A DNA stretch of 7,773 nt from an uncultured Angelakisella sp. GTDB lineage: Bacteria > Bacillota > Clostridia > Oscillospirales > Ruminococcaceae. The notes under the pieces are model-generated. The model saw only the letters and a list, made by a program, of their open reading frames with translations, was not told the DNA's origin and searched no databases. Within the stretch, counting starts at the first letter, position 1, and the number at the start of each line of letters is the position of its first letter. The position numbers and the translations under genes are program-made. The DNA is taken from the NCBI GenBank assembly GCA_937914895.1, contig CALGIL010000325.1:1-7773 (forward strand). Reading direction: 5' to 3'. Shown one piece after another: positions 1 to 5,645 of the stretch.

Positions 1-25
1 CCTTTTTCTCGGGATGTTTTTTCTT

Positions 26-252
26 GGGGGCCTTCTTTGAAAAGAAGCCCCCCACCCCCCCAAAGAAACTTTCCCCTTTTTCCCCGCGGCACCCGGCTTG
101 GATACAATCCAAGTCCCATTCCAGAAGGGCCGGGCGAAAGCGCACTTTTGCCGGTCCCTTCTGGAATAGGACTTCGGGCAGGGCCCGAAGCCGGGTGCGG
201 GTACAGAAGCAGCTTAAAAGTTTTTCGGTTCCTTTTTTCAAAAAGGAACAAA
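26..252. repeat. Composite quasi-palindromic intergenic element with terminal hairpins and a cloverleaf-like core
   Basis: Three parts are arranged nearly symmetrically about position 143. On the left is a hairpin: 26-30 pairs with 48-52 and CTTCTTT (32-38) with AAAGAAG (41-47), followed by AAACTTT (66-72). The core (89-198) is described separately. On the right is AAAGTTT (217-223), then a 10-bp perfect stem GTTCCTTTTT / AAAAAGGAAC (228-237 / 240-249). The left end, read on the minus strand, has the same plan as the right end: AAAGTTT followed by a hairpin with a TTTTCAAA-like tip. The last 38 bases of the right end recur exactly at 550-587. This looks like a non-autonomous MITE- or REP/BIME-like intergenic repeat. 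No transposase is present and the outer boundaries are uncertain. Confidence 0.7.
89..198. repeat. Cloverleaf-like core of the repeat (closing stem plus three arms)
   Basis: All arms were paired by eye. The closing stem is CACCCGG (90-96) with CCGGGTG (191-197), extended by G89-C198. Arm 1 is CTTGGAT / ATCCAAG (97-103 / 107-113) with a 3-nt loop. Arm 2 is a long hairpin, 118-140 with 145-167: 23 positions with only two mismatches and one G-T pair, and loop CGCA. Arm 3 is CTTCGGGC / GCCCGAAG (172-179 / 183-190) with a 3-nt loop. The same bases can alternatively form one extended hairpin, because 111-116 also pairs with 169-174. It is not a tRNA: the loops are 3-4 nt, there is no T-loop sequence and no recognisable anticodon arm. 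Whether it acts as DNA cruciform or as RNA is unknown. Confidence 0.75.
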
Positions 253-266
253 TAGAAGGTGGCGGG

Positions 267-524
267 ATGATAGTGGACAAAATAAAAGCGGTGCTGCAAT
301 GGGAAAAAGGGATGACGGCTGTCAATCTGCTGTTTGTCCTGTCCCTGTTAATCCGCAGCAACTGGATCGCCCTGGCTGCCTGCGCGGCGTGGATTGTCTA
401 TCTGGCGTATCAGATGAAAAGTACCTCCTCCAAAGCCGTCAGGGTACTCAGCGGCGTTCTTATTGCCCTTGCCGGTTTCATTATTGCGGCAAACCTGTAC
501 GCATCCATAAAGCGCGCCCTGTGA
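267..524 (+). CDS. Small three-helix membrane protein of unknown function (85 aa)
   Basis: I do not recognise this family. The protein begins MIVDKIKAVLQWEKG and then has three hydrophobic stretches at about residues 17-30, 33-49 and 58-80, separated by short polar turns (RSN at 30-32, QMKSTSSK at 49-56). It ends in the basic tail KRAL. Three membrane segments in 85 residues suggest a small integral membrane protein. The ATG at 267 is chosen because AGAAGG (254-259) lies 7 nt upstream and the amphipathic-then-hydrophobic pattern starts there. The same frame is open further upstream but runs through repeat DNA, so a longer start is rejected. It sits between two copies of the hairpin repeat, upstream of rsuA; there is no functional clue from the context. 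Confidence 0.65.
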   Translation: MIVDKIKAVLQWEKGMTAVNLLFVLSLLIRSNWIALAACAAWIVYLAYQMKSTSSKAVRVLSGVLIALAGFIIAANLYASIKRAL

Positions 525-525
525 C

Positions 526-587
526 GCCGGGTGGGGGCTTGGGGAAACATAAAAGTTTTTCGGTTCCTTTTTTCAAAAAGGAACAAA
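526..587. repeat. Partial (right-end) second copy of the intergenic hairpin repeat
   Basis: Bases 550-587 are identical to 215-252 over 38 bp, including the perfect 10-bp stem (563-572 with 575-584). Similarity goes further left: GCCGGGTG at 526-533 matches 190-197 at almost the same distance from the exact repeat (24 versus 25 nt), with diverged sequence between. This copy therefore corresponds to the right-hand end of the upstream composite element. It starts two bases after the stop codon at 522-524 and ends just before the rsuA ribosome binding site. There is no T-run after the stem on either strand, so it does not look like an ordinary intrinsic terminator. Confidence 0.75.
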
Positions 588-603
588 GAGGAAGGGCGGC
601 AGA

Positions 604-1332
604 ATGAGCAAGCAGCGGCTGGATAAACTGTTGGCGGCCCAGGGGCGGTGGTCCCGCAGGGAGGTCCGGGACCTGACCGACCGGGGCCTTGTGACCCTGA
701 ACGGCGCGCCCTGCCGCCGGGCGGACACCAAGGTGGACGCCGACGCGGACACCGTTGCCGTGGGGGGGCAGGAGGTCCCCCTGCGGGAGCATGTCTACAT
801 CATGCTGCACAAGCCGGCGGGGGTGGTGTCGGCCACCCGGGACGACAGCCGGCCCACGGTGGTGGACCTGGTGCCGCCGGAGCTGGGGCGGCGGGGGCTG
901 TTCCCGGCGGGGCGGCTGGACAAGGACACCACGGGCTTTGTGCTGCTTACCGACGACGGGGAGCTTGCCCACCGCATTTTGTCCCCCCGGCGGCACATCC
1001 CCAAGACCTACCAGGTGACGGTGGACAAGCCCCTGGACGCCGGCCTGGCGGACGCCTTTGCCGGGGGGCTGGTGCTGGACGGGGGCGACCGGTGCCTGCC
1101 GGCGGAGCTGGCCCCCAAAGGGGAACGGGAGGCGGAGGTAATTCTGCGCCAGGGGATGTACCACCAGATTAAGCGGATGTTTGCCGCCTGTGGGTACGAG
1201 GTGACGGCCCTGCACCGCACGGCCATGGGCGGGGTGCCCCTGGACCCGGCTTTGGCGCCCGGACAGTGGCGGGAGCTGACCCCGGACGAGGTGGCGGCGC
1301 TGGAATCCCCCCTGGGATTCGACAAAAAATGA
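604..1332 (+). CDS. rsuA: RsuA-family 16S rRNA pseudouridine synthase
   Basis: This enzyme isomerises a uridine in rRNA to pseudouridine; RsuA proper acts on 16S U516 in the assembling 30S subunit. The 242-aa protein has an N-terminal S4 RNA-binding domain (about residues 4-60, beginning QRLDKLLAAQG and with LVTLNGAP) and then the catalytic domain. The catalytic motif GRLDKDTTG is at 103-111, with D106 the expected catalytic aspartate, followed by LLTDDGELAHR. KPAGVVSATRD (70-80) and GMYHQIKRM (184-192) favour the RsuA subgroup over RluB. The length is normal and all key residues are present. The ATG at 604 follows GGAAGGG (590-596) with a 7-nt gap. The site choice (U516) is inferred from the family, not visible directly. 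The upstream membrane-protein gene ends 79 nt before it, with a hairpin repeat between. Confidence 0.9.
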   Translation: MSKQRLDKLLAAQGRWSRREVRDLTDRGLVTLNGAPCRRADTKVDADADTVAVGGQEVPLREHVYIMLHKPAGVVSATRDDSRPTVVDLVPPELGRRGLFPAGRLDKDTTGFVLLTDDGELAHRILSPRRHIPKTYQVTVDKPLDAGLADAFAGGLVLDGGDRCLPAELAPKGEREAEVILRQGMYHQIKRMFAACGYEVTALHRTAMGGVPLDPALAPGQWRELTPDEVAALESPLGFDKK

Positions 1333-1657
1333 CCCATATCATCTGTCCATCACCGCCCATTCATAGAAAGTCAATATTTCCGTGCTACAATGGCGTTGCC
1401 CCGGGCCCCTTCGGCCGGACAGCGCCTGTTTTCAGGCAAAATGACAGCCTCCTTTGGGGGTAAAATCCTGTTTTTTGGCACAGATGTGATAAAAAGTGTG
1501 GGCCGAAATGACAGGTTTGCCCAATGTTTCAATACAGAAGGAGATTTTGCCTTTATAAAACTGTTGCAATTGCACAAAAAAAAAAGTACAATAATTGTAA
1601 TAGGCGGATGGCGCTGTTTAGTCAAACTGACTTATTAAGGTGAAGAGGGGTAGGATT
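1333..1657. other. AT-richer intergenic region upstream of the regulator gene
   Basis: No convincing gene lies here. Two short open frames, one on each strand, lack ribosome binding sites and recognisable protein character. Visible elements are a small hairpin GCCTG-TTTT-CAGGC (1424-1437) not followed by T's, a 9-bp direct repeat AAATGACAG (1439-1447 and 1506-1514), the promoter at 1564-1592, and the inverted repeat AGTCA-aac-TGACT (1620-1632) in the predicted leader. No clear terminator for rsuA is visible. The low G+C relative to the flanking genes fits a regulatory region. Confidence 0.6.
1564..1592 (+). promoter_or_regulatory. Predicted sigma-A promoter for the regulator (and possibly the ftsEX operon)
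   Basis: The -35 is TTGCAA (1564-1569) and the -10 is TACAAT (1587-1592), separated by exactly 17 nt that include a 10-A tract. This gives 4/6 and 5/6 matches to the consensus, and transcription should start near 1599. A perfect 10-bp palindrome, TGCAATTGCA (1565-1574), overlaps the -35, and ACAAT-a-ATTGT (1588-1598) covers the -10, so both are candidate operators. Because no terminator separates the regulator from ftsE, this promoter may also drive the downstream genes. No experimental support is visible. Confidence 0.65.
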
Positions 1658-2743
1658 ATGTCCAACAGATTGTTTCAGGGGCTGGTATACCAAATGCGGG
1701 ATACCGTGGACCGGACCATTGGCGTCGTGGACGAAAACGCCACGACCATTGCTTGCAGCGACCTGACCAAGATCGGCGAGCCCAACGACTTTTTGGCCAT
1801 CGACCTGGGGGAAAACAACGACCTCTTTATCCGGGACGGTGTTACCTACAAGCCGTTTGGCGCAAAAATGAAAGCGGAGTACGCTGTCTTTGTGTCGGGC
1901 ACCGACGACCTGGCGGCCAAGCTGTGCGGGATTCTGACCATCTCCCTGTCCAACATCAAGCAGTATTACGATGAAAAGTATGACCGCAGCAACTTTATCA
2001 AAAACGTCATTCTGGACAACATCCTGCCCGGCGATATTTTTGTCAAGGCGCGGGAGCTGCACTTTTCCTCCGAGGTAAGCCGGGTGGTGCTGCTTATCCG
2101 CATTGTGTCGGCCAACGACATCTCCGCCTTCGAGGTCATCCAAAACCTGTTTCCGGACAAGCAGAAGGACTTTGTCTTTAACATCAGCGAAAGCGATATT
2201 GTGCTGGTCAAGGAGATTAAGGCCGGCATTGACACCAAGGACCTGGAAAAGCTGGCCCGCTCTATTGTGGACACCCTGGGCAGCGAGTTTTACACCAAGG
2301 TGGTGGTGGGCATCGGCACGGTGGTCACCGGCATCAAGGACCTGGCGCGCTCCTTCCGCGAGGCGCAGATGGCCCTGGAGGTGGGCAAGGTCTTCGACAC
2401 CGAAAAGGCCATCGTCAACTACGACAACCTGGGCATCGCCCGCATCATTTACCAGCTGCCCACCACGCTGTGCGAGGCCTTCCTGAAAGAGGTGTTCAAA
2501 AAGGGGTCCATCGAAAGCCTGGACCAGGAGACCCTGTTTACCATCCAGAAGTTTTTCGAAAACAACCTGAATGTATCCGAGACCAGCCGCAAGCTGTTTG
2601 TCCACCGGAACACCCTGGTGTACCGGTTGGAAAAAATCAAAAAGCTGACCGGCCTGGACCTGCGGGAGTTTGACCACGCCATCATCTTTAAGGTGGCGCT
2701 GATGGTTAAAAAATACCTGACGGCCAGCCCCGTCAAGTATTAA
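1658..2743 (+). CDS. CdaR/PucR-family transcriptional regulator
   Basis: This is a predicted DNA-binding regulator of 361 aa. Residues 1-110 form an N-terminal sensor-like region; IGVVDENATTIACSDLTKIG (21-40) resembles the sensory part of CdaR-type proteins. Residues about 135-260 resemble the degenerate GGDEF-like domain of this family, including VVVGIGTVVTGIKDLARSF. The C-terminal PucR-type helix-turn-helix is at about 300-350, with NNLNVSETSRKLFVHRNTLV (302-321) followed by YRLEKIKKLTGLDLREFDHA. The ATG at 1658 follows AGAGGGG (1644-1650) by 7 nt and is preferred to an in-frame GTG at 1640, which lies upstream of that site. It precedes ftsE by 71 nt on the same strand with no terminator, so it may be co-transcribed with, and perhaps control, the ftsEX cluster. 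The ligand is unknown; sugar diacids or purines should not be assumed from the family name. Confidence 0.85.
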   Translation: MSNRLFQGLVYQMRDTVDRTIGVVDENATTIACSDLTKIGEPNDFLAIDLGENNDLFIRDGVTYKPFGAKMKAEYAVFVSGTDDLAAKLCGILTISLSNIKQYYDEKYDRSNFIKNVILDNILPGDIFVKARELHFSSEVSRVVLLIRIVSANDISAFEVIQNLFPDKQKDFVFNISESDIVLVKEIKAGIDTKDLEKLARSIVDTLGSEFYTKVVVGIGTVVTGIKDLARSFREAQMALEVGKVFDTEKAIVNYDNLGIARIIYQLPTTLCEAFLKEVFKKGSIESLDQETLFTIQKFFENNLNVSETSRKLFVHRNTLVYRLEKIKKLTGLDLREFDHAIIFKVALMVKKYLTASPVKY

Positions 2744-2747
2744 AGGG

Positions 2748-2783
2748 CGCCCCCCACTGGGGGCGGGGGATGCGGCCGGCCGC
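2748..2783. other. Hairpin plus 12-bp palindrome between regulator and ftsE
   Basis: CGCCCCC (2748-2754) pairs perfectly with GGGGGCG (2759-2765) around a 4-nt loop, five bases after the regulator's stop codon. The self-complementary GCGGCCGGCCGC (2772-2783) follows it. No T-run follows, so this is not a classical terminator. It could be an mRNA processing or stability structure that sets the ratio of regulator to FtsE, or a partial attenuator. This role is inference. Confidence 0.5.
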
Positions 2784-2814
2784 GTCACGCAAAAGAAAAA
2801 GGCGGGGTGAGCCA

Positions 2815-3489
2815 GTGATCAGATTTGACGGAGTGTTTAAGTCCTACGACGGGCAGGTGGACGCCCTGGAGGACGTGACCCTGCAGGTGGACAGGGGGGA
2901 GTTTGTCTTTGTCGTCGGGCCCTCCGGCTCCGGGAAGAGCACCTTTATCAAGCTGCTCCTCCGGGAGCTGACCCCCACCAAGGGGACCCTGGAGGTCAAC
3001 GGATACAAGCTGGGGGATATGCGGCGCAGGGACATCCCGGCCTTTCGCAGGACGGTGGGGGTGGTGTTTCAGGACTTCCGCCTCATCCCCACCAAGACGG
3101 TGTACGACAACGTGGCCTTTGCCCTGCAGGTGACGGGGGTGTCCAGCAAGTACATACGCCGGCGGGTGCCCTATATTCTGGACCTGCTGGGGCTGGCGGG
3201 CAAGGCCAAAAAATATCCCATGGAAATCTCCGGCGGCGAGCAGCAGCGGGTGGCCCTGGCCAGGGCCTTAGTAAACAACCCGGCTTTGATTGTGGCGGAC
3301 GAGCCCACCGGCAACATCGACCCGGAGCTGTCCTTTGAGGTGGTGGACCTCCTCAACGAAATCAACCGCTGCGGCACCACCGTGGTCATGGTCACCCACG
3401 AGCATTCCTTGGTGGCCCAGTTCCACAAGCGGGTGATTACCATCGACCAGGGCAGGGTGATTGCCGACCGGGGGGGTGTCCGCCTATGA
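2815..3489 (+). CDS. ftsE: Cell division ATP-binding protein FtsE
   Basis: FtsE is the cytoplasmic ATPase of the FtsEX complex. Its ATP cycle drives FtsX to activate cell-wall hydrolases rather than to transport a substrate. Counting from the GTG start (224 aa, normal for FtsE), the motifs are Walker A GPSGSGKST (35-43), Q-loop Q86 in VVFQDFRL, ABC signature SGGEQQR (139-145), Walker B LIVADEP (158-164) with catalytic E163, and switch H195 in VTHEH. All ATPase residues are intact. GTG at 2815 is chosen because GGCGGGGTGA lies just upstream and the conserved FtsE N-terminus (IRFDGVFKSYDG) starts there. An in-frame ATG at 2770 would add 15 mostly basic residues not seen in the family. The stop overlaps the ftsX start as ATGA, indicating translational coupling. 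Confidence 0.95.
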   Translation: MIRFDGVFKSYDGQVDALEDVTLQVDRGEFVFVVGPSGSGKSTFIKLLLRELTPTKGTLEVNGYKLGDMRRRDIPAFRRTVGVVFQDFRLIPTKTVYDNVAFALQVTGVSSKYIRRRVPYILDLLGLAGKAKKYPMEISGGEQQRVALARALVNNPALIVADEPTGNIDPELSFEVVDLLNEINRCGTTVVMVTHEHSLVAQFHKRVITIDQGRVIADRGGVRL

Positions 3490-4391
3490 GTGGCAGCAGC
3501 TTTCAGTATCTGATGACCGAGGGCTTTCGCAACATCAAGGCCAACCGGCAGATGAGCATCGCCTCGGTGGGTGTGCTTATGGCCTGTATGCTGCTCATTG
3601 GGGCGGCGGTTTTGTTCGGCCTTAACATCGATTCCTTGATGGGCCGGGTGGCCAGCCAGAACGAAGTGGTGGCCTTTGTGGACGACGACGCCGACGACAG
3701 CCAGATTTCCGGGGTGGAGGAGGCCATCGGGGGGCTTGCCAATGTGGATACCTGGGTCTATGTCTCCAAGGAGGACGCCCTTGCCGAGACCATGGAGGAC
3801 CTGGGGGAGGACGCCGATATTCTGGAGGGGCTCAGCGGGGACAACCCCATTCCCGCCAGTTTTCGCATCCGCATCAAGGACCTGGAGCTGCTGGAGAAGA
3901 CCAAGGCCGACCTGGAGGGCATCCCCCATATTTTTAAGGTCAACGTCACCGCCGACGTGGTGTCGGTGCTGCTGGACTTAAGCAAGGGGGTCAACACCGC
4001 GGGGCTGGTTTTGGTGGCTATTTTGGCGGCGGTGTCCGTCATCATCGTCTCCAACACCGTCAAGGTGACCATCTTCAACCGCCGGCGGGAGATTAACATC
4101 ATGAAGTATGTGGGCGCCACCGACGCCTTCATCCGGATGCCCTTTTTGGTGGAGGGAATGGTCATCGGCCTTGTGTCCGCCCTGCTCAGCTTCGGGCTTT
4201 TGTGGGTGGCCTACGGGTATGTGGGCCACTGGCTGGGGCAGTCCGCCTCCAGCTGGTTTCAGATGTTCTACCAAAACCTGGTGCCTTTTCAGGAGATCGC
4301 CTGGACCATGCTGGGGGGCTTTGCCGCCGCCGGAATGGGCTTTGGCATCCTGGGGAGCCTCTTCTTTGTGGGACGTTATCTAAAGGTGTGA
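3486..4391 (+). CDS. ftsX: Cell division protein FtsX (permease-like partner of FtsE)
   Basis: FtsX is the membrane half of FtsEX. It senses FtsE's ATP state and moves its extracellular domain to activate a bound hydrolase. The 301 residues show the family layout: a cytoplasmic N-terminus with GFRNIKANRQMS (13-24), TM1 at about 24-46, an extracellular domain at about 47-168 containing NPIPASFRI (120-128), then TM2 at about 171-193, TM3 at about 221-246 and TM4 at about 271-296. The cytoplasmic loop RRREINIMKYVGATDAFIR (199-217) is the characteristic FtsX coupling region after TM2. The extracellular domain carries an acidic patch, DDDADD (66-71). The ATG overlaps the ftsE stop by 4 bases, with G-rich sequence (3471-3477) as a likely ribosome binding site inside ftsE. 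The product is complete. Confidence 0.95.
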   Translation: MSGSSFQYLMTEGFRNIKANRQMSIASVGVLMACMLLIGAAVLFGLNIDSLMGRVASQNEVVAFVDDDADDSQISGVEEAIGGLANVDTWVYVSKEDALAETMEDLGEDADILEGLSGDNPIPASFRIRIKDLELLEKTKADLEGIPHIFKVNVTADVVSVLLDLSKGVNTAGLVLVAILAAVSVIIVSNTVKVTIFNRRREINIMKYVGATDAFIRMPFLVEGMVIGLVSALLSFGLLWVAYGYVGHWLGQSASSWFQMFYQNLVPFQEIAWTMLGGFAAAGMGFGILGSLFFVGRYLKV

Positions 4392-4431
4392 TCCCGGGGC
4401 AGGGACCACAGGGACAGGGAGGATGTGCAAC

Positions 4432-5619
4432 ATGAAGAAAAAAACCCGTGTAAAGGGCCTTGTAAGCCTGATACTGTGCGCTGCCATGGTCTGCCTTATC
4501 GTGCCCGCGGGGGTCGTGTCCGCCCGGGCGGACGACGATGACGATACCAGCATTGCGGACCTGAACAGCAAATACAGCCAGCTGGAAAAGAAGACCCAGG
4601 ACCTGCAGAATAAGATCAATCAGGCCAAGACCGAAAAGGCCCGGCAGGAGGCCATCAAAACCAAGACCACCGAGGAGATTGGCATTGTCCGCCAGCAGAT
4701 TGCCCTGCTGGAGGAAAAAATTGCCCTGCTGGAACGGGAGATTGCCGAAAAAGAGGACCAGATTGACAGCCTGGAGGACGATATTGCCTACAACTACGAT
4801 TTGTACAAGGTCCGTATGCGGGCCATGTATATGGCCAAAGATACCTCTACCCTGGGCCTTGTTTTGGGCACCGACAGCTTTGGGCAGTTTTTGACCCGCA
4901 GCGAGGTGGTAAAGGCGGTGGCCGACCACGACCAGACCCTGCTGGACAACCTGAAGGCGTCCCTGGCGGCGGTGGAGGAGGCCAAGGCCGCGGTGGAGGC
5001 CGACAAGGCGGACCTGGCCGACACCAAGCAGCAGGCCGACGTAAAGCGGGGGCAGCTCAACGGCACCCTGAACGCCACCAACGCCGCCATCCAGGACATT
5101 GCCGCCATGGAAAAGGAATACCTGGCCAACAAGACCCAGCTGGAAAAAGAGATGAAGGAAGTTCAGGCGGAAATTGACGCCATCTACGCCAGCATGGACT
5201 CCATGGGGGACTACGTGGGCGGCGGCTTTATGTACCCCGTCCCCGGCTACCGGGGCATCAGCTCCTACTTCGGCTGGCGCTTTAACAACTCCGACTTCCA
5301 CACCGGGGTGGACTTTACCGGCGCCGGCGTCAACGGCAAAAGCGTGGTGGCTTCAAACTCCGGGATGGTGTCCTTTACCAAAACCACCTTTGTGGCCGGC
5401 AAGGGCTACGGCAAGTATATCATCATCGACCACGGCGGCGGCTACTCCACCCTGTACGGCCACCTGTCCGCCATCAACGTGTCGGTGGGGGATTATGTGG
5501 CCAAGGGCCAAAACATTGCCAACGTGGGCAGCACCGGCTGGAGCACCGGGCCCCACCTCCACTTTGAGGTGCGCATTAACGGCGAGCCCAAAAATCCCCT
5601 CAACTATCTGGCGGGATGA
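4432..5619 (+). CDS. Secreted coiled-coil murein hydrolase, M23 peptidase (PcsB/CwlO/EnvC-like, predicted FtsX partner)
   Basis: This is a predicted extracytoplasmic peptidoglycan endopeptidase activated by FtsEX. Counting from 4432 it has 395 aa. There is a Sec signal peptide (basic MKKKTRVK, hydrophobic 9-29, likely cleavage after ARA at 33) and a mature N-terminus with five aspartates. Two coiled-coil stretches span about 42-122 and 165-258, separated by a PcsB-like hinge (LGLVLGTDSFGQFLTRSE). A C-terminal M23 (LytM) domain spans about 265-395. Metal and catalytic residues are intact: HTGVD (H290, D294), YGH (H344) and HLH (H375, H377), so it should be an active zinc endopeptidase, unlike degenerate LytM factors such as EnvC. 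Start 4432 is preferred to ATG 4423, because the ribosome binding site AGGGAGG (4416-4422) directly abuts 4423 but lies 9 nt from 4432. It begins 40 nt after ftsX. Confidence 0.9.
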   Translation: MKKKTRVKGLVSLILCAAMVCLIVPAGVVSARADDDDDTSIADLNSKYSQLEKKTQDLQNKINQAKTEKARQEAIKTKTTEEIGIVRQQIALLEEKIALLEREIAEKEDQIDSLEDDIAYNYDLYKVRMRAMYMAKDTSTLGLVLGTDSFGQFLTRSEVVKAVADHDQTLLDNLKASLAAVEEAKAAVEADKADLADTKQQADVKRGQLNGTLNATNAAIQDIAAMEKEYLANKTQLEKEMKEVQAEIDAIYASMDSMGDYVGGGFMYPVPGYRGISSYFGWRFNNSDFHTGVDFTGAGVNGKSVVASNSGMVSFTKTTFVAGKGYGKYIIIDHGGGYSTLYGHLSAINVSVGDYVAKGQNIANVGSTGWSTGPHLHFEVRINGEPKNPLNYLAG

Positions 5620-5645
5620 CGTCCGCCCCGCCATAGGAGAAAATC

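Noticed and set aside
90..197. tRNA or tRNA-like gene suggested by the cloverleaf shape
   Set aside because: Loops are 3-4 nt, there is no T-loop motif or anticodon arm, and the central arm is 23 bp long; it fits a palindromic repeat.
228..249. Perfect stem as an intrinsic terminator
   Set aside because: The stem is A/T-rich and not followed by a T-run on either strand; it recurs as a repeat end just before ribosome binding sites.
24..266. N-terminal extension of the small membrane protein in the same open frame
   Set aside because: It runs through the palindromic repeat, is low-complexity and Arg/Pro-rich, and a good ribosome binding site precedes the internal ATG at 267.
481..1215. Long open frame on the minus strand opposite rsuA
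   Set aside because: It is Pro/Gly/His/Arg-rich with no domain character; it is a shadow of the GC-rich codon pattern of the RsuA gene.
1386..1391. TACAAT as a second -10 box
   Set aside because: No acceptable -35 lies 16-18 nt upstream, and no gene or RNA starts nearby.
1424..1437. GCCTG-TTTT-CAGGC hairpin as the rsuA terminator
   Set aside because: It is only 5 bp and followed by A's rather than T's; on the minus strand it is also not followed by T's.
1371..1638. Overlapping short open frames on both strands in the intergenic region
   Set aside because: Neither has a ribosome binding site, one needs a TTG start, and both overlap the promoter region.
1622..2788. 388-codon minus-strand open frame opposite the regulator
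   Set aside because: The + strand frame encodes a recognisable CdaR/PucR-type protein with a ribosome binding site and HTH; the antisense frame is an uninterrupted shadow.
2770..2814. Upstream ATG as the ftsE start
   Set aside because: It would add 15 mostly basic residues absent from FtsE proteins, and the GTG at 2815 has its own ribosome binding site at the conserved N-terminus.
4186..5301. 371-codon minus-strand open frame across ftsX and the M23 gene
   Set aside because: It crosses two well-supported genes and the product is Val/Gly/Leu/His-rich with no recognisable motif.
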